In this document: in pieces, positions 36,722 to 44,745 of the stretch
Numbering within the stretch: position 1 is the stretch's first letter
Layout: each line of letters opens with the position of its first letter
Assembly (NCBI GenBank): GCA_030765805.1
Contig: JAVCDH010000032.1
Span: 1-62,840 of the forward strand
Length of the DNA stretch: 62,840 nucleotides
Direction of reading: 5' to 3'
DNA from: Candidatus Euphemobacter frigidus
Lineage (GTDB): Bacteria; Auribacterota; Erginobacteria; Erginobacterales; Erginobacteraceae
The notes under the pieces: model-generated
The model's database searches: none
What the model was told of the DNA's origin: nothing
What the model saw: only the letters and a program-made list of their open reading frames with translations
Program-made: the position numbers and the translations under genes

Positions 36722-36786
36722 TTTGGAGTGCGGTAGCTTGCTACCGCGATTATACGAAAAGCGCAAGCAAGCTTGCGCACTCCAAA
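36722..36786. repeat. REP-like inverted pair (GGAGTGCG...CGCACTCC)
   Basis: Outer arms TTTGGAGTGCG and CGCACTCCAAA enclose two smaller hairpins: GCGGTAGC/GCTACCGC (36730-36747) and GCGCAAGC/GCTTGCGC (36761-36778). This is the shape of an inverted pair of REP units. The preceding 36711-36730 word is repeated at 39781-39800. Confidence 0.65.
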
Positions 36787-36787
36787 G

Positions 36788-36816
36788 TCGCCCCGCCAGA
36801 GGCGGGGCTAAGTTCT
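36788..36816 (+). repeat. Modular palindromic repeat, tail module only
   Basis: TCGCCCCGCCAGAGGCGGGG-CTAAGTTCTA, the same GCCCCGC/GCGGGGC stem and CTAAGTTC tail found at 13181 and 39757-39780. Confidence 0.6.
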
Positions 36817-36855
36817 AAACTGGTTGTTTGGGATTTGTTATTTGGACATTATACA

Positions 36856-37287
36856 TTATGGCCTGGGAAAGCGGGTCTTCCAGGGCTGCCCCCCTTCATA
36901 CGCCCGCCAATGTCCGCCCTGCCGCCGGCCATTGCGCAAGCTCGGATCAATCCAGATGTAACCCGGGCGGTTGGAAGGCCGCCAAAAGCCGTCAACCCAG
37001 ATCACTCCATCCCAGTATCTGGGGACCCAGGCCCGGTTGCCGGAGGAAGAACCGGGCACCGGGTTCCAGTGCCCCGGGATCCAGTTCCCATTCCCATCAT
37101 CCTTCCCTTCCACCCAGTAAAACCCCATTTTAAACGGTGGCCGCCAGTATCCGGGGATGGCCGTTCCGTTGGGCAGTGGGTGGGGAGCCACCCAGACATC
37201 GCCCGGGTTCTGCTGGGCCTCGGCAGTTATACCAGCGAAAGACATTGCCAACACCAGAACAAAGATAAAGGTACCGATCCTCTTCAT
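36856..37287 (-). CDS. Secreted protein with WxxGxW-type repeats
   Basis: 143 residues with a signal peptide (1-24, cut after AEA). The mature part is a series of short aromatic repeats (GYWRPPFKMGFYWVEGK, WIPGHW, WVPRYW, WVDGFW, GYIWIDP, GGHWRAY), as in the WxxGxW/YXWGxW repeat families of exported proteins of unknown function. Rich in W, G and P. It is transcribed alone, divergently from the cinA-recA block. Note that its DNA also keeps long open frames on the opposite strand, which I regard as shadows. Confidence 0.7.
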   Translation of the reverse strand: MKRIGTFIFVLVLAMSFAGITAEAQQNPGDVWVAPHPLPNGTAIPGYWRPPFKMGFYWVEGKDDGNGNWIPGHWNPVPGSSSGNRAWVPRYWDGVIWVDGFWRPSNRPGYIWIDPSLRNGRRQGGHWRAYEGGQPWKTRFPRP

Positions 37288-37397
37288 ACGTGCCTCCTAA
37301 CAACATTTTTACCAAGTTACCAGGATAAAAACCAGCTGTTTTATATATTTAAGTGTATCATATATAATCCGGAAGACAAAACAGAGGTGTAATTTCA

Positions 37398-37475
37398 ATG
37401 CCGGTTAAAGTCGAGTTTGACAGGCTGATCGAAGAAACTATAATTAACTATAATGAATACCGCGTTGATTCATGA
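37398..37475 (+). CDS. Possible leader-sized ORF before pncC
   Basis: ATG CCG GTT ... TGA encodes 25 residues (MPVKVEFDRLIEE...). Its stop lies inside the first codons of the next gene, so it could be a coupling leader for a gene that lacks its own good ribosome site. It may also be chance or the remnant of an upstream gene. Confidence 0.2.
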   Translation: MPVKVEFDRLIEETIINYNEYRVDS

Positions 37476-37923
37476 ACTCAGTGCCTTCCTCCATAAGCGG
37501 GGATGGACTCTGGCTGTGGCTGAATCCTGTACCGGGGGATTACTGGGGGATATGATCACCGATCTGCCCGGGAGTTCGGCCTTCTTCCGGGGAGGGGTGA
37601 CGGCTTACTCCGATCACGTAAAGGCTAATATTCTCGGGGTCCCACTTGCGACACTGGAAGGGAAGGGCGCGGTCAGTTCCAAGGCGGCTCTTGCCCTGGC
37701 CCGGGGTATCAGAACTATCCTTGACAGCTCGGTGGGTGTGGCGGTTACCGGGATCGCCGGCCCGGAAGGAGGGAGCCCGGAGAAACCGGTTGGCTTGGTC
37801 TATATAGCTGTTCTCACCCCTCGGAAAGAAGAGGTGCGGAGATTTATCTTTCATGGCACCCGGCGGGATATCAAGCTTCAGGCAGCTCAGAGGGCGTTGC
37901 GTCTTATTATGAGCTCGGGATGA
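37453..37923 (+). CDS. pncC: Nicotinamide-nucleotide amidohydrolase (CinA C-terminal domain)
   Basis: 156 residues, the stand-alone CinA-C domain without the MoaB-like part. Motifs LAVAESCTGGLLGDMIT, FFRGGVTAYSDHVKANILGV, GVAVTGIAGPEGGSPEKPVGLVYIA are complete. It deamidates nicotinamide mononucleotide, recycling NAD. It opens the conserved cinA-thpR-recA-recX-alaS neighbourhood. The ATG has no good ribosome site. Confidence 0.93.
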   Translation: MNTALIHELSAFLHKRGWTLAVAESCTGGLLGDMITDLPGSSAFFRGGVTAYSDHVKANILGVPLATLEGKGAVSSKAALALARGIRTILDSSVGVAVTGIAGPEGGSPEKPVGLVYIAVLTPRKEEVRRFIFHGTRRDIKLQAAQRALRLIMSSG

Positions 37924-37989
37924 TATTATTTAGGATTTCGGATTTCCTCCGAAAACAGGTTCCAGGGTTTAGCTGATAATAAAAACAGG

Positions 37990-38580
37990 ATGCAAGATAA
38001 GCATTCATCGAGACTTTTTATCGCGGTGGGTCTGCTACCGAAGATGCGGGAGGATATATACCGTCTCTCTCGTTCCCTGGCCTTCCATATCCCTGACGTG
38101 AGATGGATACCGGAGCAGAACCTCCATCTTACCCTCGCATTCCTCGGCAACGTGGAATCACGGAGGATAGCGGGCATTCAAGATCTTCTTGACAAGGCGC
38201 CGGCGAGATATCTGCCGATAACCGCCCGGTTCGGCGGGCTGGGAAGTTTTCCGAATCAGAAAAGGCCCCGCATTATTTGGCTTGGGGTGATGGAAGGAAG
38301 TAAAGAATTAATCGGTCTGGCGGAGGATCTGAACCGGGGGTTGGAGATTCTGGGGTTCGAGCCGGAAAGAAAGAGATTTGCGCCCCATCTGACACTGGGC
38401 CGGGTCAAAAGAGGGAGTAGAACGTCGGAACTGAGAGAAGCCCTTAAAAAAGATGCTGAAAAGTCCATCCGGGGGATGGATTCACTTGGTTCTCTGAATA
38501 TTAATATGATACTATTGATGAAAAGCACCCTCACGTCCCGAGGTGCGATCTATCAGATTCTTTCACGGCATGGCAATTAA
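37990..38580 (+). CDS. thpR: RNA 2',3'-cyclic phosphodiesterase (LigT/ThpR)
   Basis: 196 residues of the 2H phosphoesterase family. The two catalytic motifs are HLTLAFLG (~residue 46) and HLTLGRVK (~residue 133). It opens RNA 2',3'-cyclic ends; the physiological substrate is uncertain. It lies between pncC and recA, as in many bacteria, and its stop is only 17 bases before recA. Confidence 0.93.
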   Translation: MQDKHSSRLFIAVGLLPKMREDIYRLSRSLAFHIPDVRWIPEQNLHLTLAFLGNVESRRIAGIQDLLDKAPARYLPITARFGGLGSFPNQKRPRIIWLGVMEGSKELIGLAEDLNRGLEILGFEPERKRFAPHLTLGRVKRGSRTSELREALKKDAEKSIRGMDSLGSLNINMILLMKSTLTSRGAIYQILSRHGN

Positions 38581-38596
38581 TTTAAAAGGAGGAAAG

Positions 38597-39616
38597 ATGA
38601 TTAAAGAAAGTACGGAAGCGGCGGCAAAGAAGAAGGCCCTGAGCCTGGCGCTGGAGCAGGTTGAGAAACAGTATGGAAAAGGGGTGATCATGCAACTGGG
38701 CCATCACGCCGCCAGCGTCAAAATTGACCATATCTCAACCGGTTCCCTAACCCTGGACCTTGCTCTTGGAATCGGCGGCCTGCCCCGGGGAAGAGTAGTA
38801 GAAATTTACGGGTCGGAAGCATCCGGGAAGACAACGCTGGCCCTGCAGACGGTGGCCAATGCCCAAAAAGCGGGGGGGGTAGCGGCATATATCGATGTCG
38901 AGCACGCAATCGATCCCGCCTACGCCAAAATCATCGGAGTCGACCTGGATGAACTCTTTATCTCACAGCCGGACTCCGGCGAGGCCGCACTGAACATAGC
39001 CGAGACATTAGTTCGGAGCAACGCGGTCGATATCATCGTGATCGACTCCGTGGCCGCCCTGGTCCCCCGGGCCGAGATTGAAGGCGAGATCGGGGATACC
39101 CACATCGGGCTCCAGGCCCGGATGATGTCCCAGGCTCTGCGGAAACTGACCGCGGCGATCAGCAAATCAAAGACCTGCTGTGTCTTTATCAACCAGATTC
39201 GGATGAAGATCGGTGTGATGTTCGGCAACCCGGAGACTACTCCGGGGGGGCGGGCGTTAAAGTTCTATGCCTCCATACGGATCAATATGAGAAGGATTGC
39301 CTATATTAAAGACAGTGCCGGCGAGGCTATCGGGAGCCGGACCAAGGCCAAGATCGTAAAGAACAAGGTCGCGCCGCCCTTCCGGACCGCGGAGTTCGAC
39401 ATCATGTATAATGAGGGGATATCCTGGACCGGCTCGGTGCTCGATCTCGGGGTCTCCACCGGGGTAATCGAGAAGAAGGGAAGTTCTCTCAGCTTCAAAG
39501 GCGCGAGCCTGGGGCGCGGGCGGGAACGGGCCCGGGAACTCCTTAAAGGGGACAAAAAGTTAACCAACCAGATTACCGCCGAGATCAAGAAAAAACTGGC
39601 GGAGAAGGAAGCTTAG
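38597..39616 (+). CDS. recA: Recombinase RecA
   Basis: 339 residues from the ATG at 38597, which follows a perfect AAAGGAGG site; a longer in-frame start overlapping thpR is unlikely. Walker A is GSEASGKTT (the usual form is GPESSGKTT), followed by [29 protein letters not shown] and [29 protein letters not shown]. It forms the DNA-strand-exchange filament and triggers the SOS response. I see no clear LexA box upstream, where the sequence is thpR coding DNA. Confidence 0.98.
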   Translation: MIKESTEAAAKKKALSLALEQVEKQYGKGVIMQLGHHAASVKIDHISTGSLTLDLALGIGGLPRGRVVEIYGSEASGKTTLALQTVANAQKAGGVAAYIDVEHAIDPAYAKIIGVDLDELFISQPDSGEAALNIAETLVRSNAVDIIVIDSVAALVPRAEIEGEIGDTHIGLQARMMSQALRKLTAAISKSKTCCVFINQIRMKIGVMFGNPETTPGGRALKFYASIRINMRRIAYIKDSAGEAIGSRTKAKIVKNKVAPPFRTAEFDIMYNEGISWTGSVLDLGVSTGVIEKKGSSLSFKGASLGRGRERARELLKGDKKLTNQITAEIKKKLAEKEA

Positions 39617-39664
39617 TTTACCTTTTTATATATAATTTAATCGCGTAGAATTTTTAATAATTCT

Positions 39665-39780
39665 GTCGACCTCCCCGAAAAACTTCGTCTCGGGGCCCCG
39701 ATTAAAGCTTCGGGGCGGGGCAGGAAAGGTCGACGGCTACGACATCTTCGTAGTCGCGGACCTTTAGGTCCGCTAAGTTC
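39665..39780 (+). repeat. Modular palindromic repeat, full copy
   Basis: GTCGACCT (39665-39672) and AGGTCGAC form the outer arms. Inside are two CCCCGA/TCGGGG hairpins sharing GGGGCCCCG. After them come CTACGACATCTTCGTAG, GCGGACCTTTAGGTCCGC and the tail CTAAGTTC. It lies in the 290-base gap between recA and recX. A near-identical inverted copy is at 25511-25622. Confidence 0.75.
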
Positions 39781-39799
39781 CTGTTTCGGAATTTCAATA

Positions 39800-39881
39800 A
39801 ACCGCGGATTAAACGGATTAAACGGATTATTTTTTTCTTTAATTGTTTCTTTAATCAGCATAATCCGCGAAATCCGCGGTT
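39800..39881. repeat. Long A/T-rich inverted repeat (AACCGCGG...CCGCGGTT)
   Basis: The left side is AACCGCGGATT plus two AAACGGATT words; the right side is TAATCCGCGAAATCCGCGGTT. The interior is T-rich. It resembles the repeat at 114-170. After it, TAAGTTCTA directly precedes the recX start codon. Confidence 0.6.
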
Positions 39882-39906
39882 AAATAAGTTGCGCAGCTAA
39901 GTTCTA

Positions 39907-40392
39907 ATGAAAGATGGGAACGAATACTCCAGAGCGTGGGAGAGCGCTCTGCGGTTGCTGAACTACCGGGAACGGAGCAGGAAGGAGTTATCCGATAAAC
40001 TGGGAGAAAGACACTATCCAACCCCGGTCATTACCAGGATCATCGAAAAACTGGAGCGACTCGAACTTTTAGACGACGAGAAATTCGCTCGTCTCTGGGT
40101 CCGTTCCCGTCTGCGTTTCAAGCCCCGTTCCGCCTGGCTGATCCGCCGTGAGTTGAAGGAGAAGGGATTAGATGAGGAATTGATTAGCCGGGTAGTTGAA
40201 GAAGAGTACCCTCCGGATCGGGAGATGGGAGCGGCTGTTACCCTGGCCAGGAAAAGATTCGACTATTACCGGGGTGATCAACCGGCCGCGGCCTGGCGAA
40301 AGCTCTTTGCCTATCTGGCCCGTCGGGGCTTCTCGCCCGACACGATCCGGGAATGCATCGATAAAGTTATAACTAAAGTTGGAAGTGACTAA
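39907..40392 (+). CDS. recX: Regulatory protein RecX
   Basis: 161 residues, all helical. RecX signatures are ALRLLNYRERSRKELSDKL, VITRIIEKLERLELLDDEKFARLWVRSR, SAWLIRRELKEKGLDEELI and FAYLARRGFSPDTIRECI. It limits RecA filament growth. It is separated from recA by 290 bases of repeats, so its expression may be uncoupled from recA. The last residues (TKVGSD) are encoded by the first units of the minisatellite that follows. Confidence 0.93.
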   Translation: MKDGNEYSRAWESALRLLNYRERSRKELSDKLGERHYPTPVITRIIEKLERLELLDDEKFARLWVRSRLRFKPRSAWLIRRELKEKGLDEELISRVVEEEYPPDREMGAAVTLARKRFDYYRGDQPAAAWRKLFAYLARRGFSPDTIRECIDKVITKVGSD

Positions 40393-40485
40393 AGTTGGAA
40401 GTGACTAAAGTTGGAAGTGAACTAAAGTTGGAAGTGACTAAAGTTGGAAGTGAACTAAAGTTGGAAGTGACTAAAGTTGGAGTTG
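40372..40485 (+). repeat. Minisatellite, 7 units of 16-17 bp
   Basis: ACTAAAGTTGGAAGTG(A) repeated seven times head to tail with an extra A after units 3 and 5; the last unit is diverged. It starts inside the recX coding end. Confidence 0.85.
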
Positions 40486-40588
40486 TTTATCACAAGAAAT
40501 AAAGAACCATGAGATTTGGGATAGTGAACTGCTTGCCATATTTATCTTTTATTGGGAGAAGAACGTAATAACAGAATCTTGCAGTTTT

Positions 40589-40646
40589 TAACTTTAGTCA
40601 CTTTAGTTCACTTTAGTCACTTTAGTCACTTTAGTTCACTTTGATC
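40589..40646 (-). repeat. Inverted relative of the recX minisatellite
   Basis: CACTTTAGT(T) words (a shortened complement of GTGACTAAAG) are repeated six or more times just before alaS. With 40372-40485 this makes a large loose stem around about 100 unremarkable bases. Confidence 0.75.
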
Positions 40647-40659
40647 ACTCCTTCTTATC

Positions 40660-43299
40660 ATGAACTCACAGACGATCAGAAAAGCTTTTCTCGATTTTTT
40701 TGCTGAGCGCGGGCATACCATCCGCCCGAGTGAGAGTCTCATCCCCTCTGCCGATCCCACCCTGATCTTTACCTCGGCGGGGATGGTCCCTTTTAAGGCT
40801 CTCTGGACGGACGCGCCGCTGGAGTTCACGCGGGCAGCCAGCAGCCAGAAATGCCTCCGGGTGGGAGGTAAAGACAGCGACCTGGAGAACGTGGGCCGGA
40901 CGCTGAGACATCACAGCTTCTTCGAGATGCTGGGGAACTTCTCCTTCGGTGACTACTTCAAGAAGGAAGCCATCGAGTGGGCCTGGGAGTTCGTAATCGA
41001 GGTGATGGAACTCACGAAGGAACAGCTCTGGGTCTCCGTCTTTCAGGATGATACTGAAGCGTTTGAGATCTGGAAGAAGACAATCGGCATCCCGCCGGAG
41101 AAGATCGTCCGCCTGGGGGAGAAAGACAACTTCTGGGGGCCGGCCGGCTCCTCCGGCCCCTGCGGCCCCTGCTCGGAGATCTATTTCGACCGGGGCCCTG
41201 AGTTCGGCTGCGGCAAACCGGACTGCCGGCCCGGATGCGAATGCGAGCGATATTTCGAGTTCTGGAACTTGGTCTTCCCCCAGTTCTACCAGGAGGAATC
41301 GGGTGAGCGACGTCAACTGGAGAGACGGGGGATCGATACCGGGATGGGGCTCGAACGTCTGACGTTACTGTCCCAGGGTGTCGTCAGCAACTATGATACC
41401 GATCTTTTCCTGCCTATTATCAACGCGCTCCGGGAATTGTCGCCGGGCGCCCGGAAGTCTGAAAATAGGGAAGCCTGCCACGTGATTGCCGACCATATCC
41501 GGGCCCTGACCTTCGTGCTGGCGGAGAATATCCTGCCTTCCAATGAAGGAAGGGGTTATGTCATGCGCCGGCTCCTCCGGCGGGCGGCACGCTTCGGCAG
41601 GAAATTGGGCCTGGATAAGCCCTTTCTCTTCCAGTTGGTCCCGGCAGTCGTGGAAGTCATGAGAGAACCATATCCGGAACTTCTGGAGGCCCGGGAGCAT
41701 GTCGGCCGGATTATCCGGGCGGAAGAGGAACGATTCGGCGATACCCTCTCCCTCGGTCTGGAGAAACTTGATGAGATCGCTGAACGGCTGAGAACCGCGG
41801 GCAAAACGGTCATCCCGGGGGAGGATGTCTTCAAACTCTCCGATACCTACGGATTCCCCCCGGAGTTAACCGATGAGGTAGCCCGGGAAAAAGGCATGGC
41901 TATCGATTGGCCCGCTTTTGAAAGAGCACTGGAAGAACAGCGGGAACGGGGACGAATGGCCTGGAAAGGGTTGGCACAAAGGGAGATATTACCGGTATAT
42001 CGTGATCTCCGGAAGAGACTCCCCCAAACTATATTCTCCGGCTATGAAAAAATCGCTTTTCGTACCCGGGTGCGGGCGATAATGCGAGATGGAGAAACCG
42101 TCGCCGCGGCCGGTGAAGACGAAGCGGTCAACATTGTTCTGGCAGAGACCCCGTTCTATGCCGAGGCCGGCGGACAGGTAGGCGACTCCGGAGTTATCCA
42201 GACTTCCAACGTTAAGATGCGGGTAGATAACACCTTTTCACCTATCGAGGGGTTGATAATCCACCAGGGAAGAATCCTCTCCGGCCTCCTCTCCGAGGGG
42301 GACCAGGTTGAAGCCCTGGTCGATCAGGAACGTCGGAAAGCCATCCAGCGCCACCACACCGCTACCCACCTCCTCCAGCAAGCCCTCCGGGAAGTGGTGG
42401 GAGAACATATAACCCAGGCCGGTTCGTATGTCGGCCCGGATTACTTCCGTTTCGACTTCACCCATTATGAAGCACTGACCCCCGAGGAGGTAAAACAGGT
42501 GGAAGAACGTGTGAACCGGATGACAATAGAGAATGATCCGGTAAGAACCTTTCACCTCTCCCTTCGGGACGCGAAGAAACAGGGCGCGCTTGCTTTCTTC
42601 GGTGAAAAATACGGCGAGCGGGTCCGGATGATCGATATCGGAGGGTACAGCCGGGAACTCTGTGGGGGAACTCACGTTCACGCGACCGGGGAGATCGGTT
42701 TCTTTACTATACTCAGTGAGTGCTCGGTCGCTTCCGGGGTCCGGCGAATTGAAGCGATCTGCGGGGAGAAGGCCTATCAACAATCAGCCAAGATACGGGG
42801 TGTGATGCAAGCGGTAACGGAGCGGTTAAAGACAAACCCCGATCGGCTCCTGTCGCGGTTGGAGAAGTTAACAACCCGGGTTAAAACCCTGGAGAATGAG
42901 AAGAAGGAATTGCTGAAGAAACAAGCGGGCGGCGATTTGGCCGGACTGATGGAAACAGCGAAGACTATCTCCGACTTCAAGGTTGTCGTTGCCAACCTGG
43001 GCGATGTAGAGATGGGTACTCTCAGGTCAATCGCCGATGAACTGAAGCACAAGCTTGTCTCCGGGATCGCTGTTCTCGGTTCCGTTACCGGGAAGACGGT
43101 TCACCTGGTAGCCATAGTTACCGGCGATCTGGTTAAAAGGGGTTATCACGCCGGCGAGATCATTAAGACAGTCGCTATTCTGGTGGGAGGGAGCGGAGGT
43201 GGGCGGCCTGATCTGGCCCAGGCCGGCGGCAAAGAACCGGATAAGCTCCCGCAAGCTCTTCGATCTGTTCCTGAAATAATCCGGGAGATCGGGAAATAA
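40660..43299 (+). CDS. alaS: Alanyl-tRNA synthetase
   Basis: 879 residues, full length. Class II catalytic core (FTSAGMVPFKALW, HHSFFEMLGNFSFGDYFK), a cysteine cluster (FGCGKPDCRPGCECER), the editing-domain zinc motifs HHTATHLL and CGGTHVHATG, and a C-terminal C-Ala domain with GGSGGGRPDLAQAGG. It charges tRNA-Ala, the tRNA mimicked by tmRNA. The gene follows recX as in many bacteria, but here after a repeat-filled gap. Confidence 0.98.
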   Translation: MNSQTIRKAFLDFFAERGHTIRPSESLIPSADPTLIFTSAGMVPFKALWTDAPLEFTRAASSQKCLRVGGKDSDLENVGRTLRHHSFFEMLGNFSFGDYFKKEAIEWAWEFVIEVMELTKEQLWVSVFQDDTEAFEIWKKTIGIPPEKIVRLGEKDNFWGPAGSSGPCGPCSEIYFDRGPEFGCGKPDCRPGCECERYFEFWNLVFPQFYQEESGERRQLERRGIDTGMGLERLTLLSQGVVSNYDTDLFLPIINALRELSPGARKSENREACHVIADHIRALTFVLAENILPSNEGRGYVMRRLLRRAARFGRKLGLDKPFLFQLVPAVVEVMREPYPELLEAREHVGRIIRAEEERFGDTLSLGLEKLDEIAERLRTAGKTVIPGEDVFKLSDTYGFPPELTDEVAREKGMAIDWPAFERALEEQRERGRMAWKGLAQREILPVYRDLRKRLPQTIFSGYEKIAFRTRVRAIMRDGETVAAAGEDEAVNIVLAETPFYAEAGGQVGDSGVIQTSNVKMRVDNTFSPIEGLIIHQGRILSGLLSEGDQVEALVDQERRKAIQRHHTATHLLQQALREVVGEHITQAGSYVGPDYFRFDFTHYEALTPEEVKQVEERVNRMTIENDPVRTFHLSLRDAKKQGALAFFGEKYGERVRMIDIGGYSRELCGGTHVHATGEIGFFTILSECSVASGVRRIEAICGEKAYQQSAKIRGVMQAVTERLKTNPDRLLSRLEKLTTRVKTLENEKKELLKKQAGGDLAGLMETAKTISDFKVVVANLGDVEMGTLRSIADELKHKLVSGIAVLGSVTGKTVHLVAIVTGDLVKRGYHAGEIIKTVAILVGGSGGGRPDLAQAGGKEPDKLPQALRSVPEIIREIGK

Positions 43300-43379
43300 T
43301 AATAGATCGAAGTGCAGGGCTTTCCCGCAAGGGACCTCGCCAACGGCGCAGTCCCAACGAGATGGGGCAGTCCCGCCAT

Positions 43380-43398
43380 AATTTTTCGAAGAAAAATT
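43380..43398 (+). promoter_or_regulatory. Hairpin with GAAG in the loop, before the Mth938-domain gene
   Basis: AATTTTTC (43380-43387), GAA, GAAAAATT (43391-43398). GAAG is the only ribosome-site candidate before the ATG at 43401. It matches the hairpin before mnmA in design. Confidence 0.6.
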
Positions 43399-43400
43399 TT

Positions 43401-43739
43401 ATGATTGAGGACTACAGTTTCGGGCAAATAGTAATTAATGGAAAAACCTATACCTCGGACGTAATCATCTTCCCGGACCGGATCCAGAGTTCATGGTGGA
43501 GAGAGAGTGGTCATTCTCTCAGCCTGAAAGACATCGAGGCAGTGCTTGATCTGAAACCCGAGGTCCTGGTCATCGGCACCGGCAGTGGGGGGCTTATGGA
43601 AGTGCCTTCACAGGCAGCCGATGAGATAAGAAACCGTGGAATTGAATTGATAGTTGAGAGGACTGCTGATGCCGTCGAAACCTACAACCGGCTCTGTAAG
43701 CAGCGGTTAACAGTGGGCGCCTTCCATTTAACCTGCTGA
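43401..43739 (+). CDS. Mth938-like domain protein
   Basis: 112 residues from the ATG at 43401; upstream in-frame codons run through repeat DNA. The sequence IEDYSFGQIVINGKTYTSDVIIFPDRI, WWRESGHSLSLKDI, PEVLVIGTGSGG, and AVETYNRL fits the Mth938/NDUFAF3-like domain. The biochemical role of bacterial members is unknown. It is the last gene of the recA-alaS block and ends head-on toward the polysaccharide region. Confidence 0.85.
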   Translation: MIEDYSFGQIVINGKTYTSDVIIFPDRIQSSWWRESGHSLSLKDIEAVLDLKPEVLVIGTGSGGLMEVPSQAADEIRNRGIELIVERTADAVETYNRLCKQRLTVGAFHLTC

Positions 43740-43745
43740 GTAAAT

Positions 43746-44687
43746 TTATATATTCTTCTTCCGAACCACATAAAGGGGACGGTTAACGACCTCTCCGTGA
43801 ATGGCGGCAATATATAAGGCCATCAACCCCAGGCAGCTCAAAACCACACCCACCAGGAACATAATAAAGACCGCCAGCATCGCCGGACCGGAGAATTTCA
43901 ATTCCATCGGATCTTTTAGAATGAAATTTTCAATAAAGATAAACAACCCCATGATCCCGGAGATAGTGGTAATAAGAAGCCCCAGGTAACCGGCAATCTT
44001 AAGAGGAAAGAGACTTAGAGAAACGAAACTGTTCATGGCTAACCGGAGTAACTTGAAGAAAGAGTATCCCGGCCGGCCTCGGACCCGCTCTCCGACCTTA
44101 AACCAAATATAGGATCTTTTAAACCCCAGCCAGTCCATCAATCCTCTTGAGATCCGGTTCCTCTCCGTGAACTTATTAAATTCATCGATGACGATTCTGT
44201 CGAGTAAGCGGAAGTCAGTCGCGCCGGGAATAATATTTACGGAGGCAATCCGGTTAATGATTCTGTAGAAAAGAGAAGACCCGGCATTTTTAATCAGGCC
44301 GCCATTTTTATTTTCTTCCCTGATCCCGATTACAGTCTCAGCCCCTTCTTTCCACTTCCTGATAAACTCGGGGATTAACTCAACCGGATGTTGAAGATCG
44401 GCATCAAGCATGATACAAGCTACACCGCGGCAGTTATTGATTCCAGCGGTTAAGGCGACCTCTTTGCCGAAATTCCTGGATAGTTCTACATATTTCACCC
44501 GGTCATCCGAGTTCGACAGATCGGAGATTACCTGTTGGCTGGTATCCGTGCTCCCATCATTCACGAAGATAATCTCCAGATCATACTTTTCCCGGATCTC
44601 TTCCCCAATTATGGTGAGTTTATCGTAGAGAAGGGGTATATTCTTCTCTTCATTATAGACAGGAACAATAATAGAAATTATTCTCAT
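43746..44687 (-). CDS. Family 2 glycosyltransferase, ArnC/DPM1-like
   Basis: 313 residues. A GT-A domain starts at IISIIVPVYNEEKNIPLLY, with FVNDGSTD and the metal motif LDADLQHP, then RISRGLMDWLGF. Two C-terminal membrane helices (~residues 230-255 and 265-290) identify the polyprenyl-phosphate sugar transferase type (ArnC/GtrB/DPM1-like). It probably loads a sugar onto a lipid carrier for the GT-C enzymes nearby. The start codon is preceded by a loop-SD hairpin at 44688-44710. Confidence 0.88.
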   Translation of the reverse strand: MRIISIIVPVYNEEKNIPLLYDKLTIIGEEIREKYDLEIIFVNDGSTDTSQQVISDLSNSDDRVKYVELSRNFGKEVALTAGINNCRGVACIMLDADLQHPVELIPEFIRKWKEGAETVIGIREENKNGGLIKNAGSSLFYRIINRIASVNIIPGATDFRLLDRIVIDEFNKFTERNRISRGLMDWLGFKRSYIWFKVGERVRGRPGYSFFKLLRLAMNSFVSLSLFPLKIAGYLGLLITTISGIMGLFIFIENFILKDPMELKFSGPAMLAVFIMFLVGVVLSCLGLMALYIAAIHGEVVNRPLYVVRKKNI

Positions 44688-44710
44688 ATTATTTTTCTTC
44701 GGAAAATAAT
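44688..44710 (-). promoter_or_regulatory. Hairpin with GAAG in the loop, before the ArnC-like gene
   Basis: On the minus strand ATTATTTT, CCGAAGA, AAAATAAT, then ATG at once. It has the same design as 35613-35637, 43380-43398 and 46977-46997. Confidence 0.5.
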
Positions 44711-44745
44711 ACCCTTATCGAGAATCAAATTTAAATATAGTTTAG

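Noticed and set aside
38543..38596. Longer RecA start overlapping thpR
   Set aside because: The AAAGGAGG site fits the ATG at 38597 and RecA homologues begin there.
40372..40646. CRISPR array
   Set aside because: Units of 16-17 bp are contiguous, with no unique spacers of regular length, and no cas gene is near. The PaaX Cas2-like domain is a family trait, not evidence of CRISPR.
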